From Streptomyces thermolilacinus SPC6 (GTDB lineage Bacteria > Actinomycetota > Actinomycetes > Streptomycetales > Streptomycetaceae): DNA of 64,000 nt. The notes beneath the pieces are model-generated. The model was not told the origin of the DNA, ran no database searches, and saw only the letters and a list, made by a program, of their open reading frames with translations. Position 1 is the first letter of the stretch. The number at the start of each line of letters is the position of its first letter. Shown here piece by piece: positions 30,613 to 39,176 of the stretch. The position numbers were made by a program, and so were the translations under genes. Location of the stretch: positions 930,001 through 994,000 of the forward strand of contig NZ_ASHX02000001.1 of the NCBI RefSeq assembly GCF_000478605.2, in the 5' to 3' direction.

Positions 30613-32575
30613 GTGCACTCACCCCGTCCACGCGCCTCGACGGCGCTGGCCGCCGTGGCCGTCGACGCGGTCTCGTGACCGCGTCGACGCCCGCGCAGGC
30701 GATCGTCGGCACCCCGCCATCGGACACCGCGTACGCCTTCACCGCGCAGCTCCAGATCGGCAGCGGCGAGCAGGCGCGGGCCTGTTCGGGCGCGCTGATC
30801 GACCCCGCTGGATCATCACCGCCGCCAGCTGCTTCGCCGCGAGCCCGCTCCAGGGCGGCGAGGTCGCGCCGGGCGCGCCCGCCTACCGGACCGTGGCGAC
30901 AATCGGCCGCGCCGACCTGACGGCAGGGACCGGCGGACACGTCACCGAGGTCACCCATCTGGTGCCGCGCGCCGATCGGGACGTCGTCCTGGCGCGTCTC
31001 GCCACGCCCGCCACCGGGATCCGGCCCGTCGCCCTGGCGTCGGGCCCGGCGGCGGCCGGGGACACCCTGAAGGTCGCGGGCTACGGCCGTACGAAGACCC
31101 AGTGGGTGCCGGACCGGCTGCACGTGGCGTCGTTCGGGGTGAACAGCGTGAACGGCACCACCCTCGGCATCACCGGTGCCACCGCCGCCGACTCCGTCTG
31201 CATGGGTGACAGCGGCGGGCCCGTCCTGCGCGAACGCGACGGCGCCGTGGAGCTGGTCGGCGTCAGCAGCCGCTCCTGGCAGGGCGGTTGCTTCGGCGTG
31301 GAGGAGACCCGCAACGGCGCCGTGGCCGCGCGGACCGACGGCATCGCCGTAGGCGACCGGCTCACCGCGGGGCAGCGGCTGCGGTCCGGCGAGACGCTGG
31401 CCTCCGGCTCCGCCACGCTCACCATGCGCGCCGACGGCAACCTCGTCGTCACCTCCCGCGCCGGCAAGGTCCTGTGGTCCACGGGCACCGCCGGGAACGC
31501 GGGCGCCACCGCCGAGTTCGGCGCGGACAGCAACCTCGTCGTGTGCGACGCCGCCGGAACAGCCACCCTGTGGCAGTCGGGCACCGGCGCCGCGGGCGGC
31601 TCGCTGGTCCTCCAGGAGCGCGGCAACCTCGTCGTGCGCGACGCCCAGGGCCACACGCAGTGGACGACCGGCACCGCCGTCCGCAACGACTTCGACGGCG
31701 ACACCCGCGCCGACATGCTCGGCTGGTACGACTACGCCGACGGCCGGGACATGCTGTACCGGTTCGGCGGCTCGGACACGGGCGCGCTGGCCTTCCCCCT
31801 CGCCGGGTACACGAGCCCCGCGGGCAGCGTGGACCACGCCCGGGTGAAGAAGGTCTCCGGCGACTTCAACGGTGACGGCAACGCCGACGTCGCCATCATG
31901 TACGGCTACGCGGACGGCTCCGTGAGGATGTGGACGTACGTCAGCCAGGGCAACGGCACCTTCGCGGCCCCGTTCGCCTCCTGGTCGGCGCCGGCGGGCA
32001 GCTTCACCTGGTCCCGCGCGCGTCTGGAGAGCGGCGACTTCAACGGCGACGGCCGCGACGACGTCGGCGTGCTCTACGACTACGACGGCGGTGCCGTGAA
32101 GCTGTGGACGTTCCTGGCCACCCCGACCGGCGGGTTCAGCGCCCCGAAGGTCGCCTGGGACCACCCGACGTGGGGCGACTGGGCCCGAACGGACCTGCAC
32201 TCCGGCGACTTCGACGGCGACGGCCGCGACGACGCCGTGCTCTGGTACGACTACCAGGACGGCCGGGACGTCGTCCACGTCCTGGAGGGCAACGCGGACG
32301 GCACGGTCGCCTCGCCCCGTACGGCCCTGACCTCGGCCGCGGGGAGTCTCACGCACTCCTCGATGAAGATCGTCCTCGCCGACTACAACGGCGACGGCCG
32401 CGACGACATCGGGGCGATGTACGGCTGCGCCGACGGCAACGTGAAGATGTTCACCTGGCCGACGAAGGCCGACGGCACGTCCGACTCCGTCCGGATCGGC
32501 TGGGCCAGCGCCACGGCGAGCTCCTGGGGCTTCGCCCGCACCCACTTCCTGCACCGCCCCCCCCCCCCCCCCCCC
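30613..32575 (+). pseudogene. Trypsin-like protease homologue + B-lectin + FG-GAP repeats, frameshifted
   Basis: Reconstructing across three frames gives a secreted, multi-domain protein. Frame 1 has the GTG start (30613) and the signal peptide beginning MHSPRPRASTALAAVAV. Frame 3 continues LVTASTPAQAIVGTPPSD to GALIDP. Frame 2 holds the rest from WIITAASCFA to the end. Each shift would be repaired by one base in a homopolymer (GG to GGG near 30655; CCCC to CCCCC near 30805). The S1 domain has Ser where the catalytic His should be (TAASCF), but keeps DVVLARL and SVCMGDSGGP. A bulb-type lectin domain follows (ADGNLVV.., SNLVVCD, GNLVVRD), then four or more FG-GAP/VCBS repeats with DFNGDGRDD-type calcium loops. 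The end is interrupted by a 19-C run. It may be a real pseudogene or a sequencing artefact. Confidence 0.75.
32557..32575. repeat. 19-base C homopolymer
   Basis: Nineteen consecutive C bases follow the codons for THFLHR at the end of the FG-GAP region. No stop codon occurs in any frame between the run and the downstream terminator hairpin, which suggests that the true 3' end of the gene has been lost or mis-assembled here. Confidence 0.9.
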
Positions 32576-32613
32576 GCGGCATCCGACCGCGGTCCGGGAG
32601 GAGCACACGACGG

Positions 32614-32656
32614 CGGGGCGGTCTCCTCCGGCACGGCGCCGGAGGGGACCGCCCCG
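32614..32656 (+). terminator. Strong terminator hairpin after the protease homologue
   Basis: Arms 32614-32631 (starting CGGGGCGGTC) and 32639-32656 pair at 17 of 18 positions around a 7-nt loop. The stem lies beyond the expected end of the protease-homologue gene and about 100 bp before chaB, so it probably separates the two transcription units. Confidence 0.75.
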
Positions 32657-32754
32657 CCCGTTTCCCGGGGCGCGAGGGGCGGCGCGGCGTTTCGGGGCCG
32701 GTGGCGGGGGCACACGTCCGGCGTCCGTCCCGGGCGACACCGGAGGTGATCTCC

Positions 32755-33159
32755 ATGCCAGGGCGTGAGGAGCTGCCCTCCACGCTGGAGCGGTCCGCGA
32801 AGGAGGCACAGCGAACCTGGATCAAGGCGCACGACTCGGCCGTCGAGCAGTACGGCGAGGGCGAACGGGCCCACCGGGTCGCCTTCAGCGCGCTGAAGCA
32901 CACCTACGAGAAGGTCGGCGACCACTGGGAGCGCAAGGAGCAGGGCCGCAAGGGCCCCTCCGACCCGCGCGCCGCGGCTCCGCGCGGCACTCCGGCCCGC
33001 AGCGGCGCGGGCGTCGACGAGAACGCCTCGAAGCAGCACCTGTACGACATGGCGAAGCGGCTCGGCATCGAGGGCCGGTCGCAGATGACGAAGGCCGAGC
33101 TGGCCGAGGCGCTCCGCAAGGAGAACCGTTCCCGCACCCGCCAGGCCCGGGAGCGCTGA
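32755..33159 (+). CDS. ChaB family protein with Rho-N-like C-terminus
   Basis: A 134-residue cytoplasmic protein. The N-terminal ChaB domain (residues 1-65) shows the family pattern ELPSTLERSAKEAQRTWIKAHDSA, then HRVAFSALKH and WERKEQG. The C-terminus (about 95-125) has SKQHLYDMAKRLGIEGRSQMTKAELAEALRK, a helix-extended-helix of the Rho N-terminal/SAP-like type that often binds nucleic acid; I name only its ends YDMAKRLGI and MTKAELAEAL as marks. ChaB was originally described as a cation-transport regulator, but its real role is unclear. The ATG at 32755 has GGAGGTGATC directly upstream. Confidence 0.85.
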   Translation: MPGREELPSTLERSAKEAQRTWIKAHDSAVEQYGEGERAHRVAFSALKHTYEKVGDHWERKEQGRKGPSDPRAAAPRGTPARSGAGVDENASKQHLYDMAKRLGIEGRSQMTKAELAEALRKENRSRTRQARER

Positions 33160-33240
33160 CCCCGCGCGCCCACCGGGTACTGGTCACTCCCGTCCCGCGC
33201 ACGTCCGGGTCTCCGGTTCCAACTCCCCTCCCGGCGCCGG

Positions 33241-34356
33241 TCAGGCGGGCCGGGGGCGGAGGAGTACGCATGTCTCGTCCGTGCCGACCGCCAGGGTGTT
33301 GTCCGGCAGCAGCGCGAGCGCCCGTACGGCGGGGCCCGGCCTGAACGGGCGTGCCTCCCCGTCCCCGGCCGGGTCGCGCAGCTCCACCAGCCCGTCCGCC
33401 CAGGCAACCGCCAGCGCCGCGCCCCGCGCGTGCAGGGCGGCCACCGGGTGCGGGCGCCGGGCCACCACGGACGCGTCGTCCGCGTCGTCGCCGGGACGCC
33501 AGAGCCGTACGGTCCCGTCGGCGCCGCCGCTGTACACGCGGGGCCCGCCGGTCGCCGTGAGCGCGGTGACCCGGCCGGAGTGGAGCGCCGCCTGGTGCAG
33601 CCCGGCCAGGCTGAAGGCGTGCACGAAGCCCATCCGGTCGCCCGTGAGGACCGTGTCGCCCACGGCCGCGAGCGCCGTCGCCGGATGCGTGGCGAGGGTC
33701 GCCGCCACGGCCTCCACCAGGCGCGGCACGGAGCCCGAGGGTGTCCGCAGGCGGCCGCGCTCGTCCAGCGTCAGCCGGCTGCCGTCGCCCAGGCAGGCGA
33801 CCGCCCGGGTGCGCCGGTCGTCGGTCTCGACCGGCTGCCCGCCGCACACGGTCAGCGCCGTCACACGGCCCTCCCGCACACCGGCCACCGTCCACGGCGC
33901 GTCCGCCGCGAGGACGGCCAGCCCGTCCCGCACCGCGTCCTCCGCGCCCTCCGGCAGGGCGGCCAGCAGCGCCAGGGCCCGGCCGGGCGGCGTCTGGCCG
34001 TCCCGTACGAGCGCCTGCCCGGCCCGCAGCCAGGCGGCGCGCAGCCCTCCGTACGGGCCGGTCTCCTCCTCGTACAGGCGGGTCACCCGCACGGGGTCGG
34101 CCGCACAGACGGCGGCCGGGTCGGACAGGTGAGGGCGCCCCGGCGGCGGTACGGGCCGGTCCGGCTCCTCGAACGCGACCTCGACATGGCCCAGGGCGCG
34201 CAGGTCGGCCGCCAGTTCGCCGACGCCCGGCGTCCCGGCGGGCAGGACCACCCGGTCGGGGCGGCGCGGGGCGCTCAGCAGGGCCGTGAGCAGCTCGCCG
34301 GGCGTACCGGCGACCACGCCGAGCGCGTTGGCGACCGTCCATACCGTGGCACGCAC
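33241..34356 (-). CDS. WD40-like repeat protein of unknown function
   Basis: A 371-residue cytoplasmic protein. The N-terminal third (VANALGVVAGTPGELLTALL, DRVVLPAGTPGVGELAADL) looks like a separate alpha/beta domain. From about residue 165 it has WD-type blades such as VTALTATGGPRVYSGGADGTVRLWRPGDD, PVAALHARGAALAVAWADGLVELRD and VRALALLPDNTLAVGTDETCVLLR, with the G-A-D-G-T-V-R-L-W core of true WD repeats. The GTG at 34356 begins VRATVWTV. An 8-bp tandem repeat lies just upstream. No catalytic signature; likely a scaffold. Same direction as the GntR gene but separated by 50 bp. Confidence 0.72.
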   Translation of the reverse strand: MRATVWTVANALGVVAGTPGELLTALLSAPRRPDRVVLPAGTPGVGELAADLRALGHVEVAFEEPDRPVPPPGRPHLSDPAAVCAADPVRVTRLYEEETGPYGGLRAAWLRAGQALVRDGQTPPGRALALLAALPEGAEDAVRDGLAVLAADAPWTVAGVREGRVTALTVCGGQPVETDDRRTRAVACLGDGSRLTLDERGRLRTPSGSVPRLVEAVAATLATHPATALAAVGDTVLTGDRMGFVHAFSLAGLHQAALHSGRVTALTATGGPRVYSGGADGTVRLWRPGDDADDASVVARRPHPVAALHARGAALAVAWADGLVELRDPAGDGEARPFRPGPAVRALALLPDNTLAVGTDETCVLLRPRPA

Positions 34357-34370
34357 TGCCGTCCCTCTCC

Positions 34371-34405
34371 GCCGTCCCGCCGTCCCGCCGTCCCGCCGTC
34401 CCGCC
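34371..34405. repeat. 8-bp tandem repeat (GCCGTCCC x4)
   Basis: Four perfect copies of GCCGTCCC plus GCC fill the gap between the stop of the GntR gene and the start of the WD40-like gene. Such a tract is prone to slippage and may change the spacing between the two genes. Confidence 0.8.
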
Positions 34406-34406
34406 T

Positions 34407-35252
34407 TCAGCCGCGGGCGCCCGTGAAGTGCTCCCTTACCAGGGACTCCACGACGTTGAGGTCCCCGGCGACGAGCGCGTCGAGGAGGGCGCCGTGCTCG
34501 GCCGCGTCCGCGACCAGGTCGGCGCGGCGCACGGCGGGCGGGCTGACGAGGGGCCACTGGGAGCGGCGGTGCAGGTCGTCGGCGACGGCGACCAGCTGCT
34601 CGTTCCCGGCGAGGCCGAGCAGGGCGCGGTGGAAGGCGCGGTCGGCCTCCCCGTACTCGGCGAGGTCGCCGTGCGCGGCGGCCGCTGCGGTCGCCTCGGC
34701 GAGTGGGCGCAGCTCCGCCCAGCGGTCGGCGGGCACGGTGCGGGCGAGGCGCAGCATGACGGGGACCTCGATGAGGGCGCGGACCTCGGCCAGCTCGGCG
34801 AGTTCGCGCGGGGTGCGTTCGACGACGCGGAAGCCGCGGTTGGGGACGACCTCTACGGCGCCCTCGACGGCGAGCTGCTGCATGGCCTCCCGTACGGGCG
34901 TGGCGGAGACGCCGAGGCGCAGGCCGAGGGCGGGCGCGGAGTACACCTGGCCGGGCGCGAGGTCGCCGCCGACGAGCGCGGCGCGCAGCGCGTCGAGGAC
35001 CTGGCCGCGTACGGAGTGCCGCTGGACCAGCCGGGGCGTGCCGGGGAGCGGCCCGTCGTGGTCTTCGTGGTCGTGCGGGCCGCGCGCCTGCTCGGGGACG
35101 CGGTGGGCGGAGGGCGCGCCGGGGCGCCCGGAAGGAGCGTGCCCCTCGGGTGCCCGGTACGGGGCGTGCCCCTGGGGCGCCGGGGACGCGGCGGGCGGCG
35201 CCGGCCGCCGCTCGGGTCGCTCGGCCGCCTCGCGGGCTCTGCCCTGCTCCAC
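34407..35252 (-). CDS. GntR family transcriptional regulator (FadR subfamily)
   Basis: A 281-residue DNA-binding regulator. Residues 1-70 form a Pro/His/Glu-rich disordered extension not usual for the family. The winged helix-turn-helix follows (RGQVLDALRAALVGGDLAPGQVY, then SAPALGLRLGVSATPVREAMQQLAVEGAVEVVPNRGF as the recognition half, here marked by SATPVREAM). The all-helical FCD ligand domain occupies about 140-275, with EVRALIEVPVMLRLA, DRAFHRALLGLAGNE and DAAEHGALLDALVAGD, which supply the Asp/His metal ligands. The GTG at 35252 follows AGGAGG. Divergent from the FhuF-type gene, with 150 bp between. Confidence 0.88.
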   Translation of the reverse strand: MEQGRAREAAERPERRPAPPAASPAPQGHAPYRAPEGHAPSGRPGAPSAHRVPEQARGPHDHEDHDGPLPGTPRLVQRHSVRGQVLDALRAALVGGDLAPGQVYSAPALGLRLGVSATPVREAMQQLAVEGAVEVVPNRGFRVVERTPRELAELAEVRALIEVPVMLRLARTVPADRWAELRPLAEATAAAAAHGDLAEYGEADRAFHRALLGLAGNEQLVAVADDLHRRSQWPLVSPPAVRRADLVADAAEHGALLDALVAGDLNVVESLVREHFTGARG

Positions 35253-35357
35253 TCGGGTCCTCCTGCCGACAGTGCGTGAGGGCCCGGCTCGCGGTGCGGG
35301 GGCCCTGTGTGCACGATAGGCGGACGGGGCGGCGGGGCACACATCGATCAGATCGGG

Positions 35358-35376
35358 TAAGGTAAGGCTTACCTGC
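35358..35376. promoter_or_regulatory. Iron box (DmdR/IdeR operator)
   Basis: TAAGGTAAGGCTTACCTGC agrees with the actinobacterial iron box TTAGGTTAGGCTAACCTAA at 15 of 19 positions and keeps the AGG..CCT symmetry. It lies 26 bp before the FhuF-type ATG and 105 bp from the divergent GntR gene, consistent with iron repression of the reductase. Confidence 0.82.
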
Positions 35377-35402
35377 AAACGATCGCGATTCGGTGGTCCT
35401 GC

Positions 35403-36284
35403 ATGTCCCTCTCCGCACTGCTGCCCTCCGCGTCCGCCTCGCGTTCCGCCGCCTCGTCGGCCGCCTCGCCCGTCGCACCCTCGTACGCCCGTCTCGCCGA
35501 GGTGTTCCCCGGTCTGCGGGTGCGCGAGCTCGCGGACGGCGAACCGGTGCCGAGCGGCGACGGCTGGGTCCGCGCGGACGAACTGGCGGCCGGCGGCCCC
35601 GCGCTCGACGCGTTCCTCGCCTGGGACGAGGCGCAGACGCTGCGCGACTACGGGGTGGCGGCCCGCCCGGACGTGGTCGCGAGTTTCGGTCTCCACCGGT
35701 ACGCCTGGCCCGCCTGCCTGCTGGTGACGGTTCCGTGGTTCCTGCACCGCCGGGTGCCCCGGGTGCCCGCCGCCGACGTGGCGTTCCAGCGGACGCTGGG
35801 CCGGATGGCCGTCCGGGTACGGGAGTTCGCGTGCCTGCCGGGCGATCCTGCGGCCGCGCTGCCCGGGGCGCGGGTCGTGCCGGACGAGGAGGCGCTGCGG
35901 GCCGAAGTGCGGGCGGCGGTCGCCGAGCACATAGGGCCCGTGCTGGAGGGGTTCGGTCCGCGCATGCGGCGCCGGGGGCGCGCGCTGTGGGGCATGGCGA
36001 CGGACGAGATCGTCGAGGGCATCTGGTACGTGGCCGGGCTGCTCGGCGAGGAGCCGCGCGCGATGGAGGAGCTGGAGCTGCTGCTTCCGGGCACGGCGAA
36101 GCCGTACGTGGGCCCGGCCGGGTTCCGGGAGCTGACGGGGCCCGACGGGCGGTCGTTCCCCACCAGGGACCGGGCGAGCTGCTGCCTCTTCTACACGCTG
36201 CGCCCCGAGGACACCTGCGTGACGTGCCCCCGCACCTGCGACGCCGACCGCGTCCGCAAACTGGCGGCGACGCGAGCGAACTGA
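35403..36284 (+). CDS. FhuF-type ferric-siderophore reductase with [2Fe-2S] cluster
   Basis: A 293-residue cytoplasmic protein of the FhuF-like (2Fe-2S)-binding family that releases iron from imported ferric siderophores by reduction. The conserved C-terminal cluster motif is present: CC, ten residues, then CVTC (Cys-Cys-x10-Cys-x2-Cys) within SCCLFYTLRPEDTCVTC. The central FALHRYAWP-like part is seen as FGLHRYAWPACLL. The first 25 residues are Ser/Ala-rich, so the real start may be slightly downstream, although the ATG at 35403 sits well relative to the iron box. Expression should rise under iron limitation. Confidence 0.88.
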   Translation: MSLSALLPSASASRSAASSAASPVAPSYARLAEVFPGLRVRELADGEPVPSGDGWVRADELAAGGPALDAFLAWDEAQTLRDYGVAARPDVVASFGLHRYAWPACLLVTVPWFLHRRVPRVPAADVAFQRTLGRMAVRVREFACLPGDPAAALPGARVVPDEEALRAEVRAAVAEHIGPVLEGFGPRMRRRGRALWGMATDEIVEGIWYVAGLLGEEPRAMEELELLLPGTAKPYVGPAGFRELTGPDGRSFPTRDRASCCLFYTLRPEDTCVTCPRTCDADRVRKLAATRAN

Positions 36285-36674
36285 CGAAACGTCAATGCAG
36301 CCGCCTCACGGCGGCTGCGGGCGACGCGCCGCCGACGCGTCGGGAGCGGCCCGTGTACGACACGTCAGGCGCCGGACCGGCGTCCCGCGGGCGACACGTC
36401 TCGGTGCCGGCCCGGCGGCCTGCGCGCGACACGTCCACGCCGGGGCGGGCGGCCCGGGACAGTACGTCGGGCGTCTGCCGGGCGGCCTGCGCGCGGCACA
36501 TCCCGGTGCCGACCCGGCACCTGCGGGCAACACCTCGGCATCCGGTGGAGCGGCCTGCACAGAGCGCGTCGAGCGCCGACCGGTACCGCCCCGCGCGCCA
36601 CGCCCCTGAGCCGCCCGGACGCCACCTCCAGGAGGCCCCCGGACCTGTCACGGGACCCTCCCCCCGACGGCGCG
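36285..36674. other. Intergenic region with a degenerate tandem repeat
   Basis: These 390 bases between the convergent FhuF-type and PfkB-type genes hold no supported gene. Most of it is the 34-bp-period repeat listed at 36333-36604. The last 70 bases before the kinase stop show nothing recognisable. Confidence 0.6.
36333..36604. repeat. Degenerate tandem repeat, about 34-bp period
   Basis: Units end in CACGTC-like sequence at 36366, 36400, 36435, 36468, 36502, 36536, 36570 and 36604, so the spacing is 34 +/- 1 bp through at least seven units. Within units, GGCGGCCTGCGCGCG and GGTGCCG(G/A)CCCGGC recur. The period is not a multiple of three and no reading frame runs coherently through, so it is not a protein repeat. 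Confidence 0.75.
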
Positions 36675-37646
36675 TCAGCGCATCGGCCTCGGCGGCTGCG
36701 GCAGGTCCCTCGCCCAGGGCGGGTCGGCGCCGGGCACCGCGCAGGTGCGAGCGGCGACCAGGGCCGCGTACGCGCAGCTCGCGGCGGTCTCCTCCAAGGT
36801 CAGCCCGTCGAGGCGGCCGCCCAGGCGGCCGAGCCCGGCCAGGGCGTGCAGGAGGCCCGCCGTGAACGAGTCGCCCGCGCCGACCGTGTCCACGACCTCC
36901 GTCGGCGGGGCCGGTACGGTGACGCGGGCGCCGTCCAGCGAGGCGAGCGCCCCGCGCGCGCCGAGCGTGACGACGACGAGCCGGGCGCCCGCCGCGTGCC
37001 ACCGGTCGCACGCCTCCTCGGGCGTGACGCCGGGCAGCAGCCGGGCGAGGTCGTCCTCGCTGACCCGCAGGATGTCGGCGAGCGCGCACCAGTCACCGAT
37101 CCGCTCCCGGTACGCGGCCGGGGGCACCAGCAGCGGGCGGACGTTGGGGTCGACGCACACGGTGGCCCGCTGCCGTACGGAGGCGAGGAACTCCTCGACG
37201 CGGCGCCCGCCGGGCTCGCGGACGAGCGCCAGGGAGCCGGTGTGCAGACAGACCGTGCCGTCCAGCGGCGCCGCGGCCAGCTCCTCGGCGGTCCACTGCC
37301 AGTCGGCGGCGCCCTCCGCGTAGAAGGCGTACGAGGCGTGGCCGCGCGCGTCCACGTCGGCGACGGCCAGGGCGCTCGGCTCGGGCGCGGTCACCGAGCC
37401 CGTGAGGTCCACGCCGGAGGCGAGCAGGCGGTCCCGGAACAGCGTGCCGAACACATCGCCGGAGAGGCGGCCGAGGAACCGGGCGGGGGTGCCGAGCCGG
37501 GCGAGGGCGACGGCCGTGTTGGCGGGCCCGCCACCGGGCAGGACCCGCAGCGTGAGCCCGGCGCCGGGAGGCCCGGCGGGGTGGACGGGGTCGGTGAAGG
37601 CATCGGCGACGCATTCGCCGAGCACGGTGATCCGCTGACTGCTCAT
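36675..37646 (-). CDS. PfkB family carbohydrate kinase
   Basis: A 323-residue cytoplasmic sugar kinase of the ribokinase/PfkB fold, probably fructokinase- or ribokinase-like. The N-terminus has ITVLGECVADAF and RVLPGGGPANTAVALARLG (PfkB signature 1), then RFLGRLSGDVFG. The C-terminal signature 2 is DTVGAGDSFTAGLLHALAG, with the catalytic Asp and anion hole. NVRPLLVP and ILRVSEDDLARLLPG are family-typical. The ATG at 37646 begins MSSQRITVLGE. There is no sugar transporter next door, so the substrate is open. It is divergent from the DUF2637 gene. Confidence 0.88.
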   Translation of the reverse strand: MSSQRITVLGECVADAFTDPVHPAGPPGAGLTLRVLPGGGPANTAVALARLGTPARFLGRLSGDVFGTLFRDRLLASGVDLTGSVTAPEPSALAVADVDARGHASYAFYAEGAADWQWTAEELAAAPLDGTVCLHTGSLALVREPGGRRVEEFLASVRQRATVCVDPNVRPLLVPPAAYRERIGDWCALADILRVSEDDLARLLPGVTPEEACDRWHAAGARLVVVTLGARGALASLDGARVTVPAPPTEVVDTVGAGDSFTAGLLHALAGLGRLGGRLDGLTLEETAASCAYAALVAARTCAVPGADPPWARDLPQPPRPMR

Positions 37647-37935
37647 GTCCTCCGCCTCGAACGCCCGGCGGCCTTCGTCAAGCGGCCGCTCCGGGGACAG
37701 CATCACACCCTGTGCCCCGGTCCGGGACCCGCTCGTGACGCGTTCCACGCCACCCGACCGAGTGGCCGCATTCGAACGTTCCTCACGGTCTTCGGATTAC
37801 CGTTCGAGTGAATGGCGCCTGTTCGCGGCCCTCCGGGCCCCGTTGGCGTGCTCTTGCCCCGAAACCCCCTGACACGCCCCGTCGGTCGGCCAAGATGACG
37901 CACCACATGCACCACTGCGATGCGAGGGACACCGC

Positions 37936-39000
37936 ATGAGACTGACCGACATATCGCTGGACTGGCTGATCCCGGGCGGTGTGATGCTCGTCGGAACCGC
38001 CGTGGCGGTGGCGGTGCTCGCGCGCGGCAAGCGCGCCGCCGGTGAGAAGGCCGTGCCCGAGGACTCCTGGGAGCGCAGCGAGGAACGCCGCCGGCGCAAG
38101 GAGGCCGTCTACGGAATCGCCTCCTACCTGCTGCTGTTCTGCTGCGCGGCCGTCGCCGCCGCGCTCTCCTTCCACGGCCTGGTCGGCTTCGGCCGGCAGA
38201 ACCTGAACCTGTCCGGCGGCTGGGAGTACCTGGTGCCGTTCGGCCTCGACGGCGCCGCCATGTTCTGCTCGGTGCTCGCCGTGCGCGAGGCCAGCCACGG
38301 CGACGCGGCGCTCGGCTCGCGGCTGCTCGTGTGGCTGTTCGCCGGGGCCGCCGCCTGGTTCAACTGGGTGCACGCCCCGCGCGGCCTGGGGCACGACGGC
38401 GCCCCGCAGTTCTTCGCGGGGATGTCCCTGTCGGCGGCCGTGCTGTTCGACCGGGCGCTGAAGCAGACCCGCCGGGCGGCGCTGCGCGAGCAGGGCCTCG
38501 TGCCGCGCCCGCTGCCGCAGATCCGGATCGTCCGCTGGCTGCGGGCGCCCCGCGAGACGTTCGCCGCCTGGTCGCTGATGCTGCTGGAGGGCGTACGGAC
38601 CCTGGACGAGGCCGTCGAGGAGGTACGGGAGGACAGGCGCGAGAAGGAGCTGAGCCGCCGCCGGAGGCGGGAGCAGCAGAAGCTGGACCGGGCGCGGCTG
38701 CGCGCGCTCAACCGGCAGCACCGGGCCTGGGGGCTCGGGCGGGGCGGCGGGCGCCAGGTGGACGTACCGGGTCTGAACTCGTCGTCCGGCTCCGGGCAGG
38801 GCGCCGTGGAGGGGGCGCTCGCGGAGCCCGCCATATCCGAGCCGGGACAGCTGCCGCACCGCTCCCGGCCCTCCCTTCAGGCCGTCAGGGGCGATGAGCC
38901 GCAGACGGTCGATCTGACGGCGGAGGACGACACGCAGACGCTCCCCCGCCTCGACTCCCTGGAGCGGAAGCTCAAGAGCCTGGAGCAGCAGTTCGGCTGA
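37936..39000 (+). CDS. DUF2637 (SpdB-like) membrane protein
   Basis: A 354-residue actinobacterial DUF2637 protein. One N-terminal helix (WLIPGGVMLVGTAVAVAVLA), a basic linker, then three or more further helices (ASYLLLFCCAAVAAALSFHGLVGF; YLVPFGLDGAAMFCSVLAVRE; LLVWLFAGAAAWFNWVHAP) form the membrane part. A long charged, coiled-coil-prone cytoplasmic tail follows (EEVREDRREKELSRRRRREQQKLDRARLRAL region) ending in LERKLKSLEQQFG. SpdB relatives help spread conjugative plasmids in Streptomyces, but chromosomal DUF2637 genes are widespread and of unknown role. The ATG at 37936 follows GAGGGA. Confidence 0.85.
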   Translation: MRLTDISLDWLIPGGVMLVGTAVAVAVLARGKRAAGEKAVPEDSWERSEERRRRKEAVYGIASYLLLFCCAAVAAALSFHGLVGFGRQNLNLSGGWEYLVPFGLDGAAMFCSVLAVREASHGDAALGSRLLVWLFAGAAAWFNWVHAPRGLGHDGAPQFFAGMSLSAAVLFDRALKQTRRAALREQGLVPRPLPQIRIVRWLRAPRETFAAWSLMLLEGVRTLDEAVEEVREDRREKELSRRRRREQQKLDRARLRALNRQHRAWGLGRGGGRQVDVPGLNSSSGSGQGAVEGALAEPAISEPGQLPHRSRPSLQAVRGDEPQTVDLTAEDDTQTLPRLDSLERKLKSLEQQFG

Positions 39001-39080
39001 GGCTCGGCCCGGGGTCCCGCCGGTGGGCCCGCCGCTCCGAGGCGGCGGGCCCACCGGTGCGTCCGGGCGGCGCCGCCCTC

Positions 39081-39140
39081 CCTCCTCGGCCGCTCCCCTC
39101 CTCGGCCGCTCCCCCTCCTCGGCCGCTCCCCCTCCTCGGT
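39081..39140. repeat. 17-18-bp tandem repeat
   Basis: About three and a half copies of CTCCTCGGCCGCTCCCC(C) lie between the convergent DUF2637 and ATP-binding protein genes. It is preceded by an inverted GGCGGGCCCACCGG-type stretch (39019-39060) that may terminate the DUF2637 transcript. Confidence 0.75.
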
Positions 39141-39176
39141 CAGGCGGCCGGACGGACGGCTCTCCCCTCCCCCGGG

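Noticed and set aside
36333..36604. CRISPR array
   Set aside because: The units are degenerate and contiguous, with no constant repeat/variable spacer pattern and no cas genes.
37936..39000. DUF2637/SpdB as evidence of an integrated conjugative plasmid
   Set aside because: No tra, rep, xis or int genes or attachment-site repeats are visible nearby, and chromosomal DUF2637 genes are common in Streptomyces.
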